Source of the DNA: an uncultured Microbacteriaceae bacterium
Lineage (GTDB): Bacteria > Actinomycetota > Actinomycetes > Actinomycetales > Microbacteriaceae
DNA length: 64,000 nucleotides
NCBI GenBank assembly: GCA_947487835.1
Contig: CANKXX010000006.1
Span: 248,001-312,000 of the forward strand
Reading direction: 5' to 3'
The position numbers were made by a program, and so were the translations under genes. The notes beneath the pieces were generated by a model. It ran no database searches, was not told the origin of the DNA, and saw only the letters and a program-made list of their open reading frames with translations. Positions 1-9,033 of this stretch are shown here, in pieces (position 1 is the stretch's first letter; every line of letters starts with the position of its first letter).

Positions 1-1
1 G

Positions 2-1702
2 GCAGGCTTCGTCGGGGAGGGCACGGTCGCCGAAGGTGAGCACTCGGACGGGACCACCGCCCCCACCCGCCGCGCCCGACGCGCCGGTGCCGACGTGCTC
101 ACCCACGCGGAGCCGCCGTCGCGGCTGCAGCGCGGCTACCTCCCGGTCATCGCCTGGACCCTGCGCCGCCCCGTGGTCACCATCCTCGCCGCCCTCCTCG
201 TGCTCGCCGGCACCGCCGCCCTCGTGCCGAGCATGAAGACCAACTTCATCGGCGGCAGCGGGCAGAACACCCTCACCGTGACGCAGGACCTCCCCGCGGG
301 CACCAGCCTCGAGGCACAGGATGCGGCCGCCACCCGGGTGGAGGACGCCCTGCTCGACGTCGAGGGCGTCGACACCGTCCAGGTCTCGATCGGCGGGGGC
401 GACTCGATCCGCGCGGCGTTCCTGGGCGGGGGTGGCATCACGTTCTCCCTCACCACCGACCCGGACGCCGACCAGGACGCGCTCCAGGCGGACGTACGGG
501 CGGCGGCGACCGGCCTCGACGACGTCGGCGAGATCACGGTGTCCGGCGCGGGCTCCGGGTTCGCCTCGTCCGACATCGAGGTGGACATCACCGCGAACGG
601 GCAGGACGACCTGAGCGCCGCTGCCGAGGACGTGCTGGCCGCCGTGCGCGACCTCGACGTCGTCGCGCAGGCCAGCAGCAACCTCGCCGTCACCCAGCCC
701 TACCTCGCGGTGCGGGTGGACCGCGAGGCTGCAGCGGCCGCCGGGCTCAGCGAGATCGCCGTCGGCGGCATCGTGACCGAGGCCAAGCTGCCCGCGGCCA
801 TCGGATCCGTCGTGATCGACGAGGACAACCTCAACATCTACATCGCGAACCCGCAGGCGCCGGCCACGGTGCAGGAGCTGCGTGACTTCAGCATCCCGAC
901 GCCGGCCGGGCTCGTGCCGCTGTCCTCGCTCGCCTCCGTCGAGCAGGTCGACGGGCCCGCGGCCATCACGACCACCGAGGGCTTCCGCAGCGCCTCGGTG
1001 AGCGTGACGCCGAACAGCGACGACGTCGGCACCGCGTCCGCCCGGGTGCAGGAGGCCGTCGACGGGCTCGAGCTGCCCGGCAGCGCCAACGCGACTCTCG
1101 GCGGCGTCACCGCCCAGCAGGGCGACGCGTTCAGTCAGCTCTTCATCGCGCTGCTGGCCGCGATCCTCATCGTCTACATCGTCATGGTCGCGACGTTCCG
1201 CAGCCTGGTGCAGCCGCTACTGCTGCTCATCTCGGTGCCGTTCGCGGCGACCGGCGCCATCCTGCTGCAGGTGCTCACCGGCATCCCGCTCGGCGTCCCG
1301 TCCATCATCGGCGTCCTCATGCTCATCGGCATCGTGGTCACGAACGCCATCGTGCTGGTCGACCTCATCAACCAGTACCGGACCCGCGGCCGCCCGCTGC
1401 GCGAGGCGATCGTCGAGGGCGCGTCGCGACGCCTCCGCCCGATCCTCATGACGGCGCTCGCGACTGTGTTCGCGCTGCTGCCGCTCGGCCTCGGCATCAC
1501 GGGAAGCGGCGGGTTCATCTCCCAGCCGCTCGCGATCGTCGTGATCGGCGGCCTCCTGTCGTCGACCGTGCTGACGCTGGTGGTGCTCCCGGTCGTCTAC
1601 TACCTGTGGGAGGCGTTCCTCGAGTGGTTCCGCGCGTGGCGCGGTCGTCGGCGGGCCCGCCGGGAGGCGGCGCGGGCTGCGTCTGCGGCGGCGACGGCCT
1701 GA
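2..1702 (+). CDS. RND-family efflux permease, C-terminal part (5' end outside window)
   Basis: The reading frame is open from the first base, so this is the 3' part of a longer gene; a GTG at 95 is internal, not the real start. The visible 566 residues hold one membrane segment near residues 55-78, a roughly 280-residue extracytoplasmic loop of porter-domain type, then about five closely spaced membrane segments (nt 1130-1620). This matches the second half of a proton-driven RND transporter of the AcrB/HAE1 type, which exports drugs or lipids. The helix containing GVLMLIGIVVTNAIVLVDLI resembles the conserved RND TM region. The C-terminus is a basic, Arg/Ala-rich cytoplasmic tail. The substrate cannot be told. 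The next gene is convergent. Confidence 0.85.
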   Translation, partial: AGFVGEGTVAEGEHSDGTTAPTRRARRAGADVLTHAEPPSRLQRGYLPVIAWTLRRPVVTILAALLVLAGTAALVPSMKTNFIGGSGQNTLTVTQDLPAGTSLEAQDAAATRVEDALLDVEGVDTVQVSIGGGDSIRAAFLGGGGITFSLTTDPDADQDALQADVRAAATGLDDVGEITVSGAGSGFASSDIEVDITANGQDDLSAAAEDVLAAVRDLDVVAQASSNLAVTQPYLAVRVDREAAAAAGLSEIAVGGIVTEAKLPAAIGSVVIDEDNLNIYIANPQAPATVQELRDFSIPTPAGLVPLSSLASVEQVDGPAAITTTEGFRSASVSVTPNSDDVGTASARVQEAVDGLELPGSANATLGGVTAQQGDAFSQLFIALLAAILIVYIVMVATFRSLVQPLLLLISVPFAATGAILLQVLTGIPLGVPSIIGVLMLIGIVVTNAIVLVDLINQYRTRGRPLREAIVEGASRRLRPILMTALATVFALLPLGLGITGSGGFISQPLAIVVIGGLLSSTVLTLVVLPVVYYLWEAFLEWFRAWRGRRRARREAARAASAAATA

Positions 1703-1768
1703 TCACGGGAACTCGATCGCCGGAACCCGACCGCGCCGTCTGGTCCGAGCGGGGTCCGGTTGCCGGGA

Positions 1769-2710
1769 TCAGTCCGCGGACAGGTGCTGGCGGAGGAACT
1801 CCGACACCGTTGCGCGCAGCGCCTCGTCGAGCGCGGCGGTGGAGTGGGCGACGCCCTCGCTCAGCTCGAGGCGGTGCTCGACCCCCGCGCTCCCGAGCGC
1901 GTCCGCGAACTCGCGCGACATGCGCTGCGGGATGAACTCGTCCGCGGACTGCGCCACGAGCACGGGCGGATCCGTCGGGTCGATCTGGTGCACCGGCGAG
2001 GCGTCCTCGGCGGCGGGGCAATCGTCGAAGTCGGCGCAGCCCAGGTAGGAGAGCTCCCGCGCGACGAGCCAGTCCGGCAGCTCGCCGAGCGTCTGGCCGT
2101 GCGCGGTGAGGTCCATGGGGCCGGACACGCTGGCGACGGCGGCGATCCGGTCGCCCGAGGTCGTATCGCCCGAGCCGCGGGTGCCGAGCAGCGCGGCCAG
2201 GTTGCCGCCGGCGGATCCGCCGAACGCGCCGATGCGCTCCGGGTCGATGCCGAGCCGCGCCACCGTGGCGGGATCCCGCAGCCAGCGCAGGGCCTGCGTC
2301 ACGTCGTCGATGGCCGCGGGGAAGGTCGCGGCCGGGGCGAGCCGGTAGTTGACGTTCACGGTCACGAAGCCCTCGGACGCGAGCCACTCGCAGGTCGCGC
2401 GCCACGTGGGCTCGGCCTTGTCGCCGCGGGACCAGCCGCCGCCGTGGACCTCGATCACGGCGGGCAGCGGCTCGCTGTCCCCGTCGATCGCGGGGCTGCA
2501 GACGTCGAGGGTGAGCGGGGATCCGTCACCCGCCGTGCCGAAGGGGACGTCGGGCGTCACCGTGACCGTGGGGTCGCCGAGCCAGCTGGCGATGCCGACG
2601 GTGGTGGACTCCGCCGCCGCCGGCTCCACCGCGGCCGGAGTCGCCGGGTAGAAGACCGCAGCGGCCAAGGCGGTCGTGGCGGCGGCCACGATCATCGTCC
2701 TGTGCTTCAT
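1769..2710 (-). CDS. Secreted alpha/beta-hydrolase (esterase/lipase-like)
   Basis: A 313-residue protein with an N-terminal signal peptide (basic MKHR then an Ala-rich core, cleavage near residue 35). It has the hormone-sensitive-lipase type oxyanion motif HGGGW (89-93), the nucleophile elbow GGSAGG (Ser about 166), an acid near Asp257 and a His near 289 (GVAHS), so the triad is complete. The start was set at the ATG at 2710 because the longer upstream extension lacks homology-like character and the signal peptide begins here. It probably hydrolyses short-chain or acylated carbohydrate esters outside the cell; the substrate is unknown. It is transcribed alone, divergently from the helicase gene. 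Confidence 0.85.
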   Translation of the reverse strand: MKHRTMIVAAATTALAAAVFYPATPAAVEPAAAESTTVGIASWLGDPTVTVTPDVPFGTAGDGSPLTLDVCSPAIDGDSEPLPAVIEVHGGGWSRGDKAEPTWRATCEWLASEGFVTVNVNYRLAPAATFPAAIDDVTQALRWLRDPATVARLGIDPERIGAFGGSAGGNLAALLGTRGSGDTTSGDRIAAVASVSGPMDLTAHGQTLGELPDWLVARELSYLGCADFDDCPAAEDASPVHQIDPTDPPVLVAQSADEFIPQRMSREFADALGSAGVEHRLELSEGVAHSTAALDEALRATVSEFLRQHLSAD

Positions 2711-3119
2711 GCGGGCTCCGGTGCGTACGAGGAAGACGGGGCTCCGTCTTGCCTGGGTGACGCGGGGAGCGTGGACACAGACTAGGTGACGCGGCTCGAA
2801 GGCGGGAAGTCCCCCGGAGGGGGCACGCGCACGCTGGGAACCAGCAGTGCGGATGGTGACATTCGGGCGACCGGGCACTAACGTATACAGGTCGGCTCTG
2901 ACACCGCCCCCGTGGCGGATGGGTTTGTAAGTCAGTGGGCCGGTTTCTCAGCGCATCCGCTGATGAATGTCACGTATTGACACGGCCCCGGTCATCGATT
3001 GCCCGGTTCTCGGCGTGCTTAGAGCACGTGTCGCGCGGTTCAGCGCGACGGTTCGCGCTGCGCGCGACCACGATTCACGCTCCTGTCATGCACTCGAGAA
3101 CAACCCAGAAAACTCACGC
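2711..3119 (+). promoter_or_regulatory. Intergenic region with likely long structured leader of the helicase mRNA
   Basis: This 409-bp gap separates the divergent hydrolase and helicase genes. AT-rich sequence near 2878-2892 (taacgtatacagg) looks like a -10 region for the helicase, which would give a leader of more than 200 nt. The leader contains several small hairpins: 2949-2962 (CAGCG/CGCTG), 3014-3028 (CGTGCT/AGCACG) and 3031-3048 (TCGCGC/GCGCGA). Long structured leaders are known for cold-induced DEAD-box helicases of other bacteria; the link here is inference. Confidence 0.45.
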
Positions 3120-5225
3120 ATGCCCAAGAACAAGAACGGCGGCGGCTTCCGCCCCGCCAAGAACTACGAGCCCTCCCGCGCCAAGTCCGGCGGAAGCCGG
3201 AGCCCCGGCCACCGCGGCTACCGCCCCGACGAGACCGGCGGGGCCAAGAAGCAGCGCTGGAACGCCGACGAGCGGGCCGCCCGCCGCGAGGGCGACCGCC
3301 CCGCAGAGCGTCCGTCCTACGGCGACCGCCCCCAGCGGTCCGAGCGTCCGTCCTATGGCGATCGTCCGCAGCGGTCGGAGCGTCCGTCCTACGGCGACCG
3401 CCCCCAGCGGTCCGAGCGTCCGTCGTACGGTGACCGTCCGCAGCGGTCGGAGCGTCCCTCGTACGGCGACCGTCCGCAGCGTTCCGAGCGTCCGTCCTAC
3501 GGCGATCGTCCGCAGCGGTCGGAGCGTCCGTCCTACGGTGACCGTCCCCAGCGTTCCGAGCGTCCGTCCTACGGCGACCGCCCCGAGCGGTCGGACCGTC
3601 CGTCGTACGGCGACCGTCCCCAGCGCCCCTACGGTGACCGCCCGCAGCGCTCCGAGCGTCCGTCCTCCGGCGACCGCCCGCACCGCACCGCGCGCCCGTC
3701 GACCGGTGACCACGAGAACCCGCGTCGCCGTTTCTCCGAGGACCGCCCGCAGCGCAGCTTCGACGACCGTGCCCCGCGTCGCGACGCCGAGAGCGACCTG
3801 CCCCGCCGCTCGTTCGACGCCGACCGCCGTGGACCCCGTCGTTCCTTCGACGAGGACCGCCCCCGCCGCGACGGCGACGCCGAGCGCCGCGGTCCCCGCC
3901 GCTCGTTCGACGAGGACCGCCCCCGCCGCGACGACCACCGCGCGAGCACGGGGGACAGCAAGTTCTACCCGTCGCGCGACACCTCCGCGCCGTTCACCCC
4001 GAACGACGACGTCGTGCTCGAGCGTCTCGAGGCGCAGGCGACCACGGCGAGCGACGTCGAGGGCGTGACCTTCGAGCAGCTCGGTCTCGGCGGCAACATC
4101 GTTGCCCAGCTCGCGCAGCTCGGCGCCCCGTCGCCCTTCCCGATCCAGGCGGCGACCATTCCCGACGTCCTCGCCGGGCGCGACGTGCTCGGCCGCGGTC
4201 GCACCGGCTCCGGCAAGACCATCGCCTTCGGCGCGCCCCTCGTGGAGCGCCTCATGGAGAACAACGGCGCCAAGAACCGCAAGATGGGCCGCAAGCCCCG
4301 CGCCCTCATCCTCGCGCCAACCCGCGAGCTGGCCATGCAGATCGACCGCACGGTCCAGCCGATCGCCCGCAGCGTCGGGCTCTTCACCGCGACGATCTTC
4401 GGCGGCGTGCCGCAGTACCGCCAGGTGGGCGCCCTGCAGCGCGGCGTCGACATCCTCATCGCGACCCCGGGTCGCCTCGAGGACCTGATCGAGCAGGGTC
4501 GACTCGACCTCCGCGAGATCCAGATCACGGTGCTCGACGAGGCCGACCACATGTGCGACCTCGGCTTCCTCGAGCCGGTGCAGCGCATCCTGCGCCAGAC
4601 GGCGCCGGGCGGGCAGCGTCTGCTGTTCTCCGCGACGCTCGACCGCGCCGTGGCCTCGCTCGTGAACGAGTTCCTCACCGACCCTGCGGTGCACGAGGTG
4701 GCGGGCGAGGACCAGGCGTCCTCGACCATCGATCACCGCCTGCTCCTCATCGAGCAGCGCGAGAAGTCGGCCATCATCGAGCAGCTCGTGCAGGGCGAGG
4801 GCAAGACGCTGATCTTCGCCCGCACCCGTGCCTACGCCGAGCAGCTCGCGGACCAGCTGGAGGACGCCGGCGTGCCGGCGACGTCGCTGCACGGCGACCT
4901 CAACCAGTCCCGCCGCACGCGCAACCTGCAGATGCTCACGAGCGGACGCGTCAAGGTGCTCGTCGCCACGGACGTCGCGGCCCGCGGCATCCACGTCGAC
5001 GACATCAGCCTCGTCATCCAGGCCGACCCGCCGGACGAGTACAAGACCTACATGCACCGCTCCGGCCGCACCGGCCGCGCGGGCAAGCACGGAACGGTGG
5101 TCACCCTGGTGAACCGCTCGCGCCGTCGCCGCATGGAGGAGCTGCTGAACCGCGCCGAGGTCACCGCGATGGTGCAGCCCGCCACCGCGGGCGACGTGCT
5201 GCTCGACGAGCTCGCGGCGGTCTAG
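3120..5225 (+). CDS. DEAD-box ATP-dependent RNA helicase with repetitive basic N-terminus
   Basis: A 701-residue protein that unwinds RNA secondary structure. The N-terminal 280 residues are low-complexity and rich in Arg, Pro, Ser and Asp: a 12-residue tandem repeat ([12 protein letters not shown], about residues 64-197) followed by [12 protein letters not shown]-type repeats. The helicase core carries all superfamily-2 motifs: Q motif (FPIQAATIP), Walker A GRTGSGKT (about 360-367), PTREL (about 401), DEAD (about 473), SAT (about 504), TDVAARG and [10 protein letters not shown] (about 647). The ATG at 3120 was chosen over an upstream GTG or ATG because the lysine-rich MPKNKNGGG start is typical of actinobacterial homologues. 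In most such helicases the disordered basic extension is at the C-terminus, so the N-terminal placement is unusual. Confidence 0.93.
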   Translation: MPKNKNGGGFRPAKNYEPSRAKSGGSRSPGHRGYRPDETGGAKKQRWNADERAARREGDRPAERPSYGDRPQRSERPSYGDRPQRSERPSYGDRPQRSERPSYGDRPQRSERPSYGDRPQRSERPSYGDRPQRSERPSYGDRPQRSERPSYGDRPERSDRPSYGDRPQRPYGDRPQRSERPSSGDRPHRTARPSTGDHENPRRRFSEDRPQRSFDDRAPRRDAESDLPRRSFDADRRGPRRSFDEDRPRRDGDAERRGPRRSFDEDRPRRDDHRASTGDSKFYPSRDTSAPFTPNDDVVLERLEAQATTASDVEGVTFEQLGLGGNIVAQLAQLGAPSPFPIQAATIPDVLAGRDVLGRGRTGSGKTIAFGAPLVERLMENNGAKNRKMGRKPRALILAPTRELAMQIDRTVQPIARSVGLFTATIFGGVPQYRQVGALQRGVDILIATPGRLEDLIEQGRLDLREIQITVLDEADHMCDLGFLEPVQRILRQTAPGGQRLLFSATLDRAVASLVNEFLTDPAVHEVAGEDQASSTIDHRLLLIEQREKSAIIEQLVQGEGKTLIFARTRAYAEQLADQLEDAGVPATSLHGDLNQSRRTRNLQMLTSGRVKVLVATDVAARGIHVDDISLVIQADPPDEYKTYMHRSGRTGRAGKHGTVVTLVNRSRRRRMEELLNRAEVTAMVQPATAGDVLLDELAAV
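3309..3710 (+). repeat. 36-bp in-frame tandem repeat ([12 protein letters not shown]) in helicase gene
   Basis: Eight complete 36-bp units run from 3309 to 3596, then a shortened ninth, a partial unit and two degenerate units up to about 3710. Each encodes [12 protein letters not shown] or a close variant (last complete unit [12 protein letters not shown]). Units differ mainly at synonymous positions (gac/gat, ccc/ccg, cag fixed), so copy number probably changes by slippage or unequal recombination while the peptide is kept. A second, looser repeat with [12 protein letters not shown]-like units follows to about 3950. Confidence 0.9.
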
Positions 5226-5250
5226 CCCCCGCACCCGCGCCGCAGGCGCC

Positions 5251-5321
5251 ATCCTCCTGCCCAGGCAGGAGGATCCTGCCCAGCTTGAAGCTGCGCACGA
5301 TCCTTCTGCCTGGGCAGGGGC
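5251..5321. repeat. 71-bp palindromic intergenic repeat, copy 1
   Basis: An almost fully self-complementary 71-bp element lies between the helicase and transporter genes. The outer arms contain ctgcccaggcag and its exact reverse complement ctgcctgggcag; the centre is CAGCTT-g-AAGCTG. A second copy of the same length at 46843-46913 matches at about 60 of 71 positions. It could fold into one long hairpin and act as a bidirectional terminator for the two convergent genes, but the presence of two homologous copies indicates a dispersed repeat family of REP or MITE type. No transposase gene is nearby. Confidence 0.8.
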
Positions 5322-5354
5322 CGTTAAGCGGTGGGCGCGGCGGGGGCGGGGCGG

Positions 5355-6293
5355 TCAGGCCAGGGCGAGCATCCCCGCCGACGCGAGGGCGAGCACGAGG
5401 CCCACCACCTGCAGCCGCGCGATGCGCTCGTGGAGCACGACCGCGGCCAGGAGGATCGTGCCCGCGGGGTACATGGCGGTGAGGACGCTCATCACGGTGA
5501 GGTCGCCGATGCGGATGCCGATGAGCAGGAGCGTGTTGGCCGCCGCGTCGACCACCCCGCACGCGATCGCGAGGCGCAGCCAGCCGGAGCGGGCCAGGGA
5601 ACGGGCGGTGCCGCTCCCGGAGCCCTGCGCGGAACCGCCCTCGAGCGGACGGACCGCGTCCCCACCGGGGATGGGCAGCGCCGCCCTCCGACGCCGGCGG
5701 GCGAGGAGCGCGAGGGCGGCGAGGAGCACGAGCATGATCCCCGCGTTGACCGTGCGGTTGGCGATGAGCGGCACGAGGCCGGAGTCGTCGGGCGTCTGAT
5801 CGATGAGCACGAGGAAGACCCCGATCATGGCGCCGGAGCCCACCGCCATGAGCAGGCCGCGGGCGCTCGGGCGGGCGGCGTGCTCGCCGGGCGTGAATCC
5901 CACGAGCACGACCGCCACGAGGGCGACGACGAGCGCGAGATAGCCGATGGGGCCGAGCCGCTCGCCGCCGAGCAGCCCCCAGGTCATCGGCACGACGGCG
6001 GAGACCACGGCGGTGATGGGCGAGAGGATGCTCATGGGGCCGATCGCGAGACACGCGTAGAGCAGCGAGATCGCGATCGCGCCGGAGACGCCCGAGATGC
6101 CGCCGAACAGGAGGGCGGGCGCGGACCACTCGCTCTCGACGAGCGGCAGCGCGGCGAACAGGGCGACGAGCCCCGCCACCGCCGCGACGCCGGTCACGCG
6201 GAGGGCGCTCGTGCGCAGCGCGCTCAGTCCGCCCAGGAAGTCCGCCGCACCGTAGACGAGGGCACCGAGGAGGCCGACGAGCACGGTGAGCAT
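5355..6293 (-). CDS. EamA/DMT-superfamily transporter
   Basis: A 312-residue integral membrane protein with about ten hydrophobic segments in two halves joined by a hydrophilic Arg-rich loop (about residues 200-235), the layout of drug/metabolite transporters of the EamA family. The first half holds GAADFLGGLSALRTSA; the second half ends with LHERIARLQVVGLVLALA, the typical last EamA hairpin. It probably exports a small metabolite; the substrate is not predictable. ATG at 6293. It is divergent from thioredoxin and convergent with the helicase. Confidence 0.85.
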   Translation of the reverse strand: MLTVLVGLLGALVYGAADFLGGLSALRTSALRVTGVAAVAGLVALFAALPLVESEWSAPALLFGGISGVSGAIAISLLYACLAIGPMSILSPITAVVSAVVPMTWGLLGGERLGPIGYLALVVALVAVVLVGFTPGEHAARPSARGLLMAVGSGAMIGVFLVLIDQTPDDSGLVPLIANRTVNAGIMLVLLAALALLARRRRRAALPIPGGDAVRPLEGGSAQGSGSGTARSLARSGWLRLAIACGVVDAAANTLLLIGIRIGDLTVMSVLTAMYPAGTILLAAVVLHERIARLQVVGLVLALASAGMLALA

Positions 6294-6381
6294 CGTTGAA
6301 CCCTAACGGCTGGGAAATGTTTGCCTTCATCCCGGTGTTGGCACCTACGACCCAAGAAGACAGCCCGAAGGAGATACAGCT

Positions 6382-6759
6382 ATGCCGACGCAGGAAATGA
6401 CCGCCGAGAACTTCGCGACCACCGTGGACAGCAACGACATCGTGATCGTGGACTTCTGGGCCGACTGGTGCGGCCCCTGCAAGCAGTTCGCCCCCGTGTT
6501 CGAGGCGTCCTCCACGAAGAACCCCGACATCGTCTACGCCAAGGTCGACACCGAGGCGCAGCAGGCGCTCGCGGCCCAGGCCAACATCACCGCCATCCCG
6601 ACGCTCATGGTCTTCAAGGACCAGACCCTCATCTTCAACCAGGCCGGCGCCCTGCCGCCCCAGGCCCTCGACTCCCTGATCGAGCAGGTCCGCGCGGTGG
6701 ACATCCCCGCGCTCAAGGCGCAGGCCGAGGCCGAGGCGGGAGCCCCGACCGAGGGCTAG
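6382..6759 (+). CDS. trxA: Thioredoxin
   Basis: A 125-residue thioredoxin with the active site WCGPCK (residues 29-34), the cis-proline segment [10 protein letters not shown] and the typical [10 protein letters not shown] start. It reduces protein disulfides in the cytoplasm. The start is fixed by a strong ribosome-binding site (aaggagat) eight bases upstream of the ATG. The C-terminus has an acidic, alanine-rich extension of about 15 residues. A strong terminator follows, so the gene is probably monocistronic, and it is not co-transcribed with recQ although a long open frame runs through both. Confidence 0.95.
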   Translation: MPTQEMTAENFATTVDSNDIVIVDFWADWCGPCKQFAPVFEASSTKNPDIVYAKVDTEAQQALAAQANITAIPTLMVFKDQTLIFNQAGALPPQALDSLIEQVRAVDIPALKAQAEAEAGAPTEG

Positions 6760-6801
6760 CCCGCCCTCCTCGAGACGCCGGCCCGACCCGGCGTCCCATC
6801 T

Positions 6802-6832
6802 GCGGCCCCGCTCCCTCCCGGAGCGGGGCCGC
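6802..6832 (+). terminator. Hairpin terminator after thioredoxin
   Basis: A perfect 13-bp GC-rich stem (6802-6814 with 6820-6832) and a CTCCC loop lie 42 bases after the thioredoxin stop. There is no U-run, which is common in high-GC actinobacteria. Confidence 0.75.
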
Positions 6833-6872
6833 TGCCGCATTCCCGGCGTGCCACCACCCCCGGGCGGCTACG

Positions 6873-8762
6873 ATGTCCGGGATGACCGCCCCGCCCGCCC
6901 CCACGGCTGCGCCACCCGCCGGCACCGCACTCGAGCTGCTGCACCGCGTCTTCGGCTACGAGTCGTTCCGTGGGGACCAGCAGCAGATCGTCGACCACGT
7001 CATCGGCGGCGGCGACGCCCTCGTGCTCATGCCCACCGGCGGCGGCAAGTCCCTCTGCTATCAGGTGCCCGCGCTGGTGCGCGAGGGCACCGGCGTCGTC
7101 ATCTCGCCCCTCATCGCGCTCATGCAGGACCAGGTGGACGCGCTGCGCGCCGTCGGCGTGCGGGCCGAGTTCCTGAACTCCACCCAGAGCCTCGACGAGG
7201 TGCGGGACGTCGAGCGCCGGCTGCTCGCGGGGGAGCTCGACCTGCTCTACCTCGCGCCCGAGCGACTCATCCTCGAGCGCACCGGGCAGCTGCTCGACCG
7301 CGCGTCGATCTCGCTGTTCGCCATCGACGAGGCGCACTGCGTCTCGCAGTGGGGACACGACTTCCGGCGCGACTACCTGGCGCTCTCCATGCTCGCCGAC
7401 CGTTGGCCGAGCGTGCCGCGGATCGCGCTGACCGCCACGGCGACGGAGGCGACCCACGCCGACATCACGGCGCGACTGAAGCTCGGTTCGGCCCGGCACT
7501 TCGTGTCGTCGTTCGACCGCCCCAACATCCGCTACCGGATCGTGCCGAAGGACGAGCCGAGGCGCCAGCTGCTCGACCTGATCACGACGGAGCACGCCGG
7601 CGATGCGGGCATCGTCTACTGCCTGTCGCGCAACACGGTCGAGAAGACCGCGAAGTTCCTGGTCGACCAGGGGATCCCGGCCCTGCCGTACCACGCGGGC
7701 CTCGACGCCCGCACGCGCGCGGCGAACCAGTCCCGGTTCCTCCGCGAGGACGGCATCGTCATGTGCGCGACCATCGCGTTCGGCATGGGCATCGACAAGC
7801 CCGACGTGCGCTTCGTCGCGCACATCGACCTGCCCAAGTCCGTCGAGGGCTACTACCAGGAGACGGGGCGCGCGGGGCGCGACGGCCTGCCGTCCACCGC
7901 GTGGCTCGCCTACGGGCTGCAGGACGTCGTGCAGCAGCGCCGGATGATCGACGACTCGGAGGGCGACCTCGCCCACCGCAGGCGCCTGTCCGCGCACCTG
8001 GATGCCATGCTCGCGCTCTGCGAGACCATCGGCTGCCGCCGGGTGCAGCTGCTCGCGTACTTCGGCCAGGCGAGCGAACCGTGCGGCAACTGCGACACCT
8101 GCCTCGAGCCGGTCGCCGGCTGGGACGGCACCGTCCCGGCCCAGAAGCTGCTCTCCACCGTCGTGCGCCTGCAGCGGGAGCGGAACCAGCGTTTCGGCGC
8201 CGGGCACCTCATCGACATCCTGCTGGGCAAGCTCACCCCGCGGGTGCAGCAGCAGGGCCACGACAGCCTGACCGTCTTCGGCATCGGCACCGAGCTGACC
8301 GACATGCAGTGGCGGGGCGTCGTGCGGCAGCTGCTCGCCCAGGGGCTCCTCGCCGTGAACGACGACGGCTTCGGCACGCTCGTCATCACGGAGTCGAGCG
8401 GGGCCGTGCTGAGCGGCGCTCGCACCGTGATGATGCGCGAGGAGCCGAAGCGCCCCTCGCGCCGGTCGGGAGCCCGGGGTGCGGGCATCGCGAAGGCGAA
8501 CACCGACCTCGACGCAGACGCCGCCGCCCTCTTCCAGAGGCTCCGCGAATGGCGCGCCGATCAGGCACGATCCCAGGGCGTGCCGGCGTATGTGGTGTTC
8601 GGCGACGCGACGCTGCGCGAGTTCGCGACCGCTCCGCCTGGCACGCTCGCCGAGCTCTCGGGGGTGACCGGAGTGGGTCAGAAGAAGCTCGAGACGTACG
8701 GTCAGGCGGTGCTCGACGTCGTGTCCACCGTTGTGGGGGGACGCCCCCCACAACAGGGGTGA
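6873..8762 (+). CDS. recQ: ATP-dependent DNA helicase RecQ
   Basis: A 629-residue 3'-5' DNA helicase acting in recombination and replication-fork repair. Motifs in order: Walker [12 protein letters not shown] (about residue 52-62), DEAH (about 152) followed by [38 protein letters not shown], then the zinc-binding Cys cluster (CRRVQLL...CGNCDTC, about residues 386-410), an RQC winged helix, and a C-terminal HRDC domain (about 550-625). Two in-frame ATGs, at 6873 and 6882, are possible starts; neither has a strong Shine-Dalgarno sequence. The length is normal for RecQ with all three accessory domains. Confidence 0.95.
   Translation: MSGMTAPPAPTAAPPAGTALELLHRVFGYESFRGDQQQIVDHVIGGGDALVLMPTGGGKSLCYQVPALVREGTGVVISPLIALMQDQVDALRAVGVRAEFLNSTQSLDEVRDVERRLLAGELDLLYLAPERLILERTGQLLDRASISLFAIDEAHCVSQWGHDFRRDYLALSMLADRWPSVPRIALTATATEATHADITARLKLGSARHFVSSFDRPNIRYRIVPKDEPRRQLLDLITTEHAGDAGIVYCLSRNTVEKTAKFLVDQGIPALPYHAGLDARTRAANQSRFLREDGIVMCATIAFGMGIDKPDVRFVAHIDLPKSVEGYYQETGRAGRDGLPSTAWLAYGLQDVVQQRRMIDDSEGDLAHRRRLSAHLDAMLALCETIGCRRVQLLAYFGQASEPCGNCDTCLEPVAGWDGTVPAQKLLSTVVRLQRERNQRFGAGHLIDILLGKLTPRVQQQGHDSLTVFGIGTELTDMQWRGVVRQLLAQGLLAVNDDGFGTLVITESSGAVLSGARTVMMREEPKRPSRRSGARGAGIAKANTDLDADAAALFQRLREWRADQARSQGVPAYVVFGDATLREFATAPPGTLAELSGVTGVGQKKLETYGQAVLDVVSTVVGGRPPQQG
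8731..8753. terminator. Hairpin overlapping the recQ 3' end
   Basis: A perfect 10-bp stem TTGTGGGGGG/CCCCCCACAA with a 3-nt loop (ACG) lies inside the last codons of recQ and ends seven bases before its stop codon. It is positioned to serve as an intrinsic terminator, though no U-run follows. Confidence 0.5.
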
Positions 8763-9033
8763 GGGGTTCTACCCCACTTCGGGGCAATGCGCAAGTTTTC
8801 CTGGAGAATCCGGTTCTCCGGTTCGTAAACTCGCCGCAGCAGCTGTTGCAAACCCGAGTGTGACAGACGCCTGTGGTGCGGGGGTGCCCAGCAATTTCTG
8901 CCATTTATTAGGTAGTTCGATAACGATCCTGTTACGGTCGCTTGTCCCCCGATCGTGATGGCCCGGTTTTCTCCGCCGGTCACAGATGCACCGCACATCG
9001 TCCTGTTTCCGCCGATCGTGCCGAGGAATGTAC

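Noticed and set aside
3309-3710. CRISPR-like or non-coding tandem repeat
   Set aside because: Units are contiguous, 36 bp long without spacers, in frame, with synonymous variation: a protein repeat.
3114-5252. A 712-codon open frame on the minus strand opposite the helicase gene
   Set aside because: It is a shadow of the GC-rich, repetitive helicase gene; its translation is Val/Ala/Gly/Arg/Leu-rich without any domain, and the opposite strand encodes all helicase motifs.
6321-8762. One 813-codon frame joining thioredoxin region and recQ
   Set aside because: Thioredoxin is read in another frame and followed by a terminator; RecQ homology begins only after 6873.
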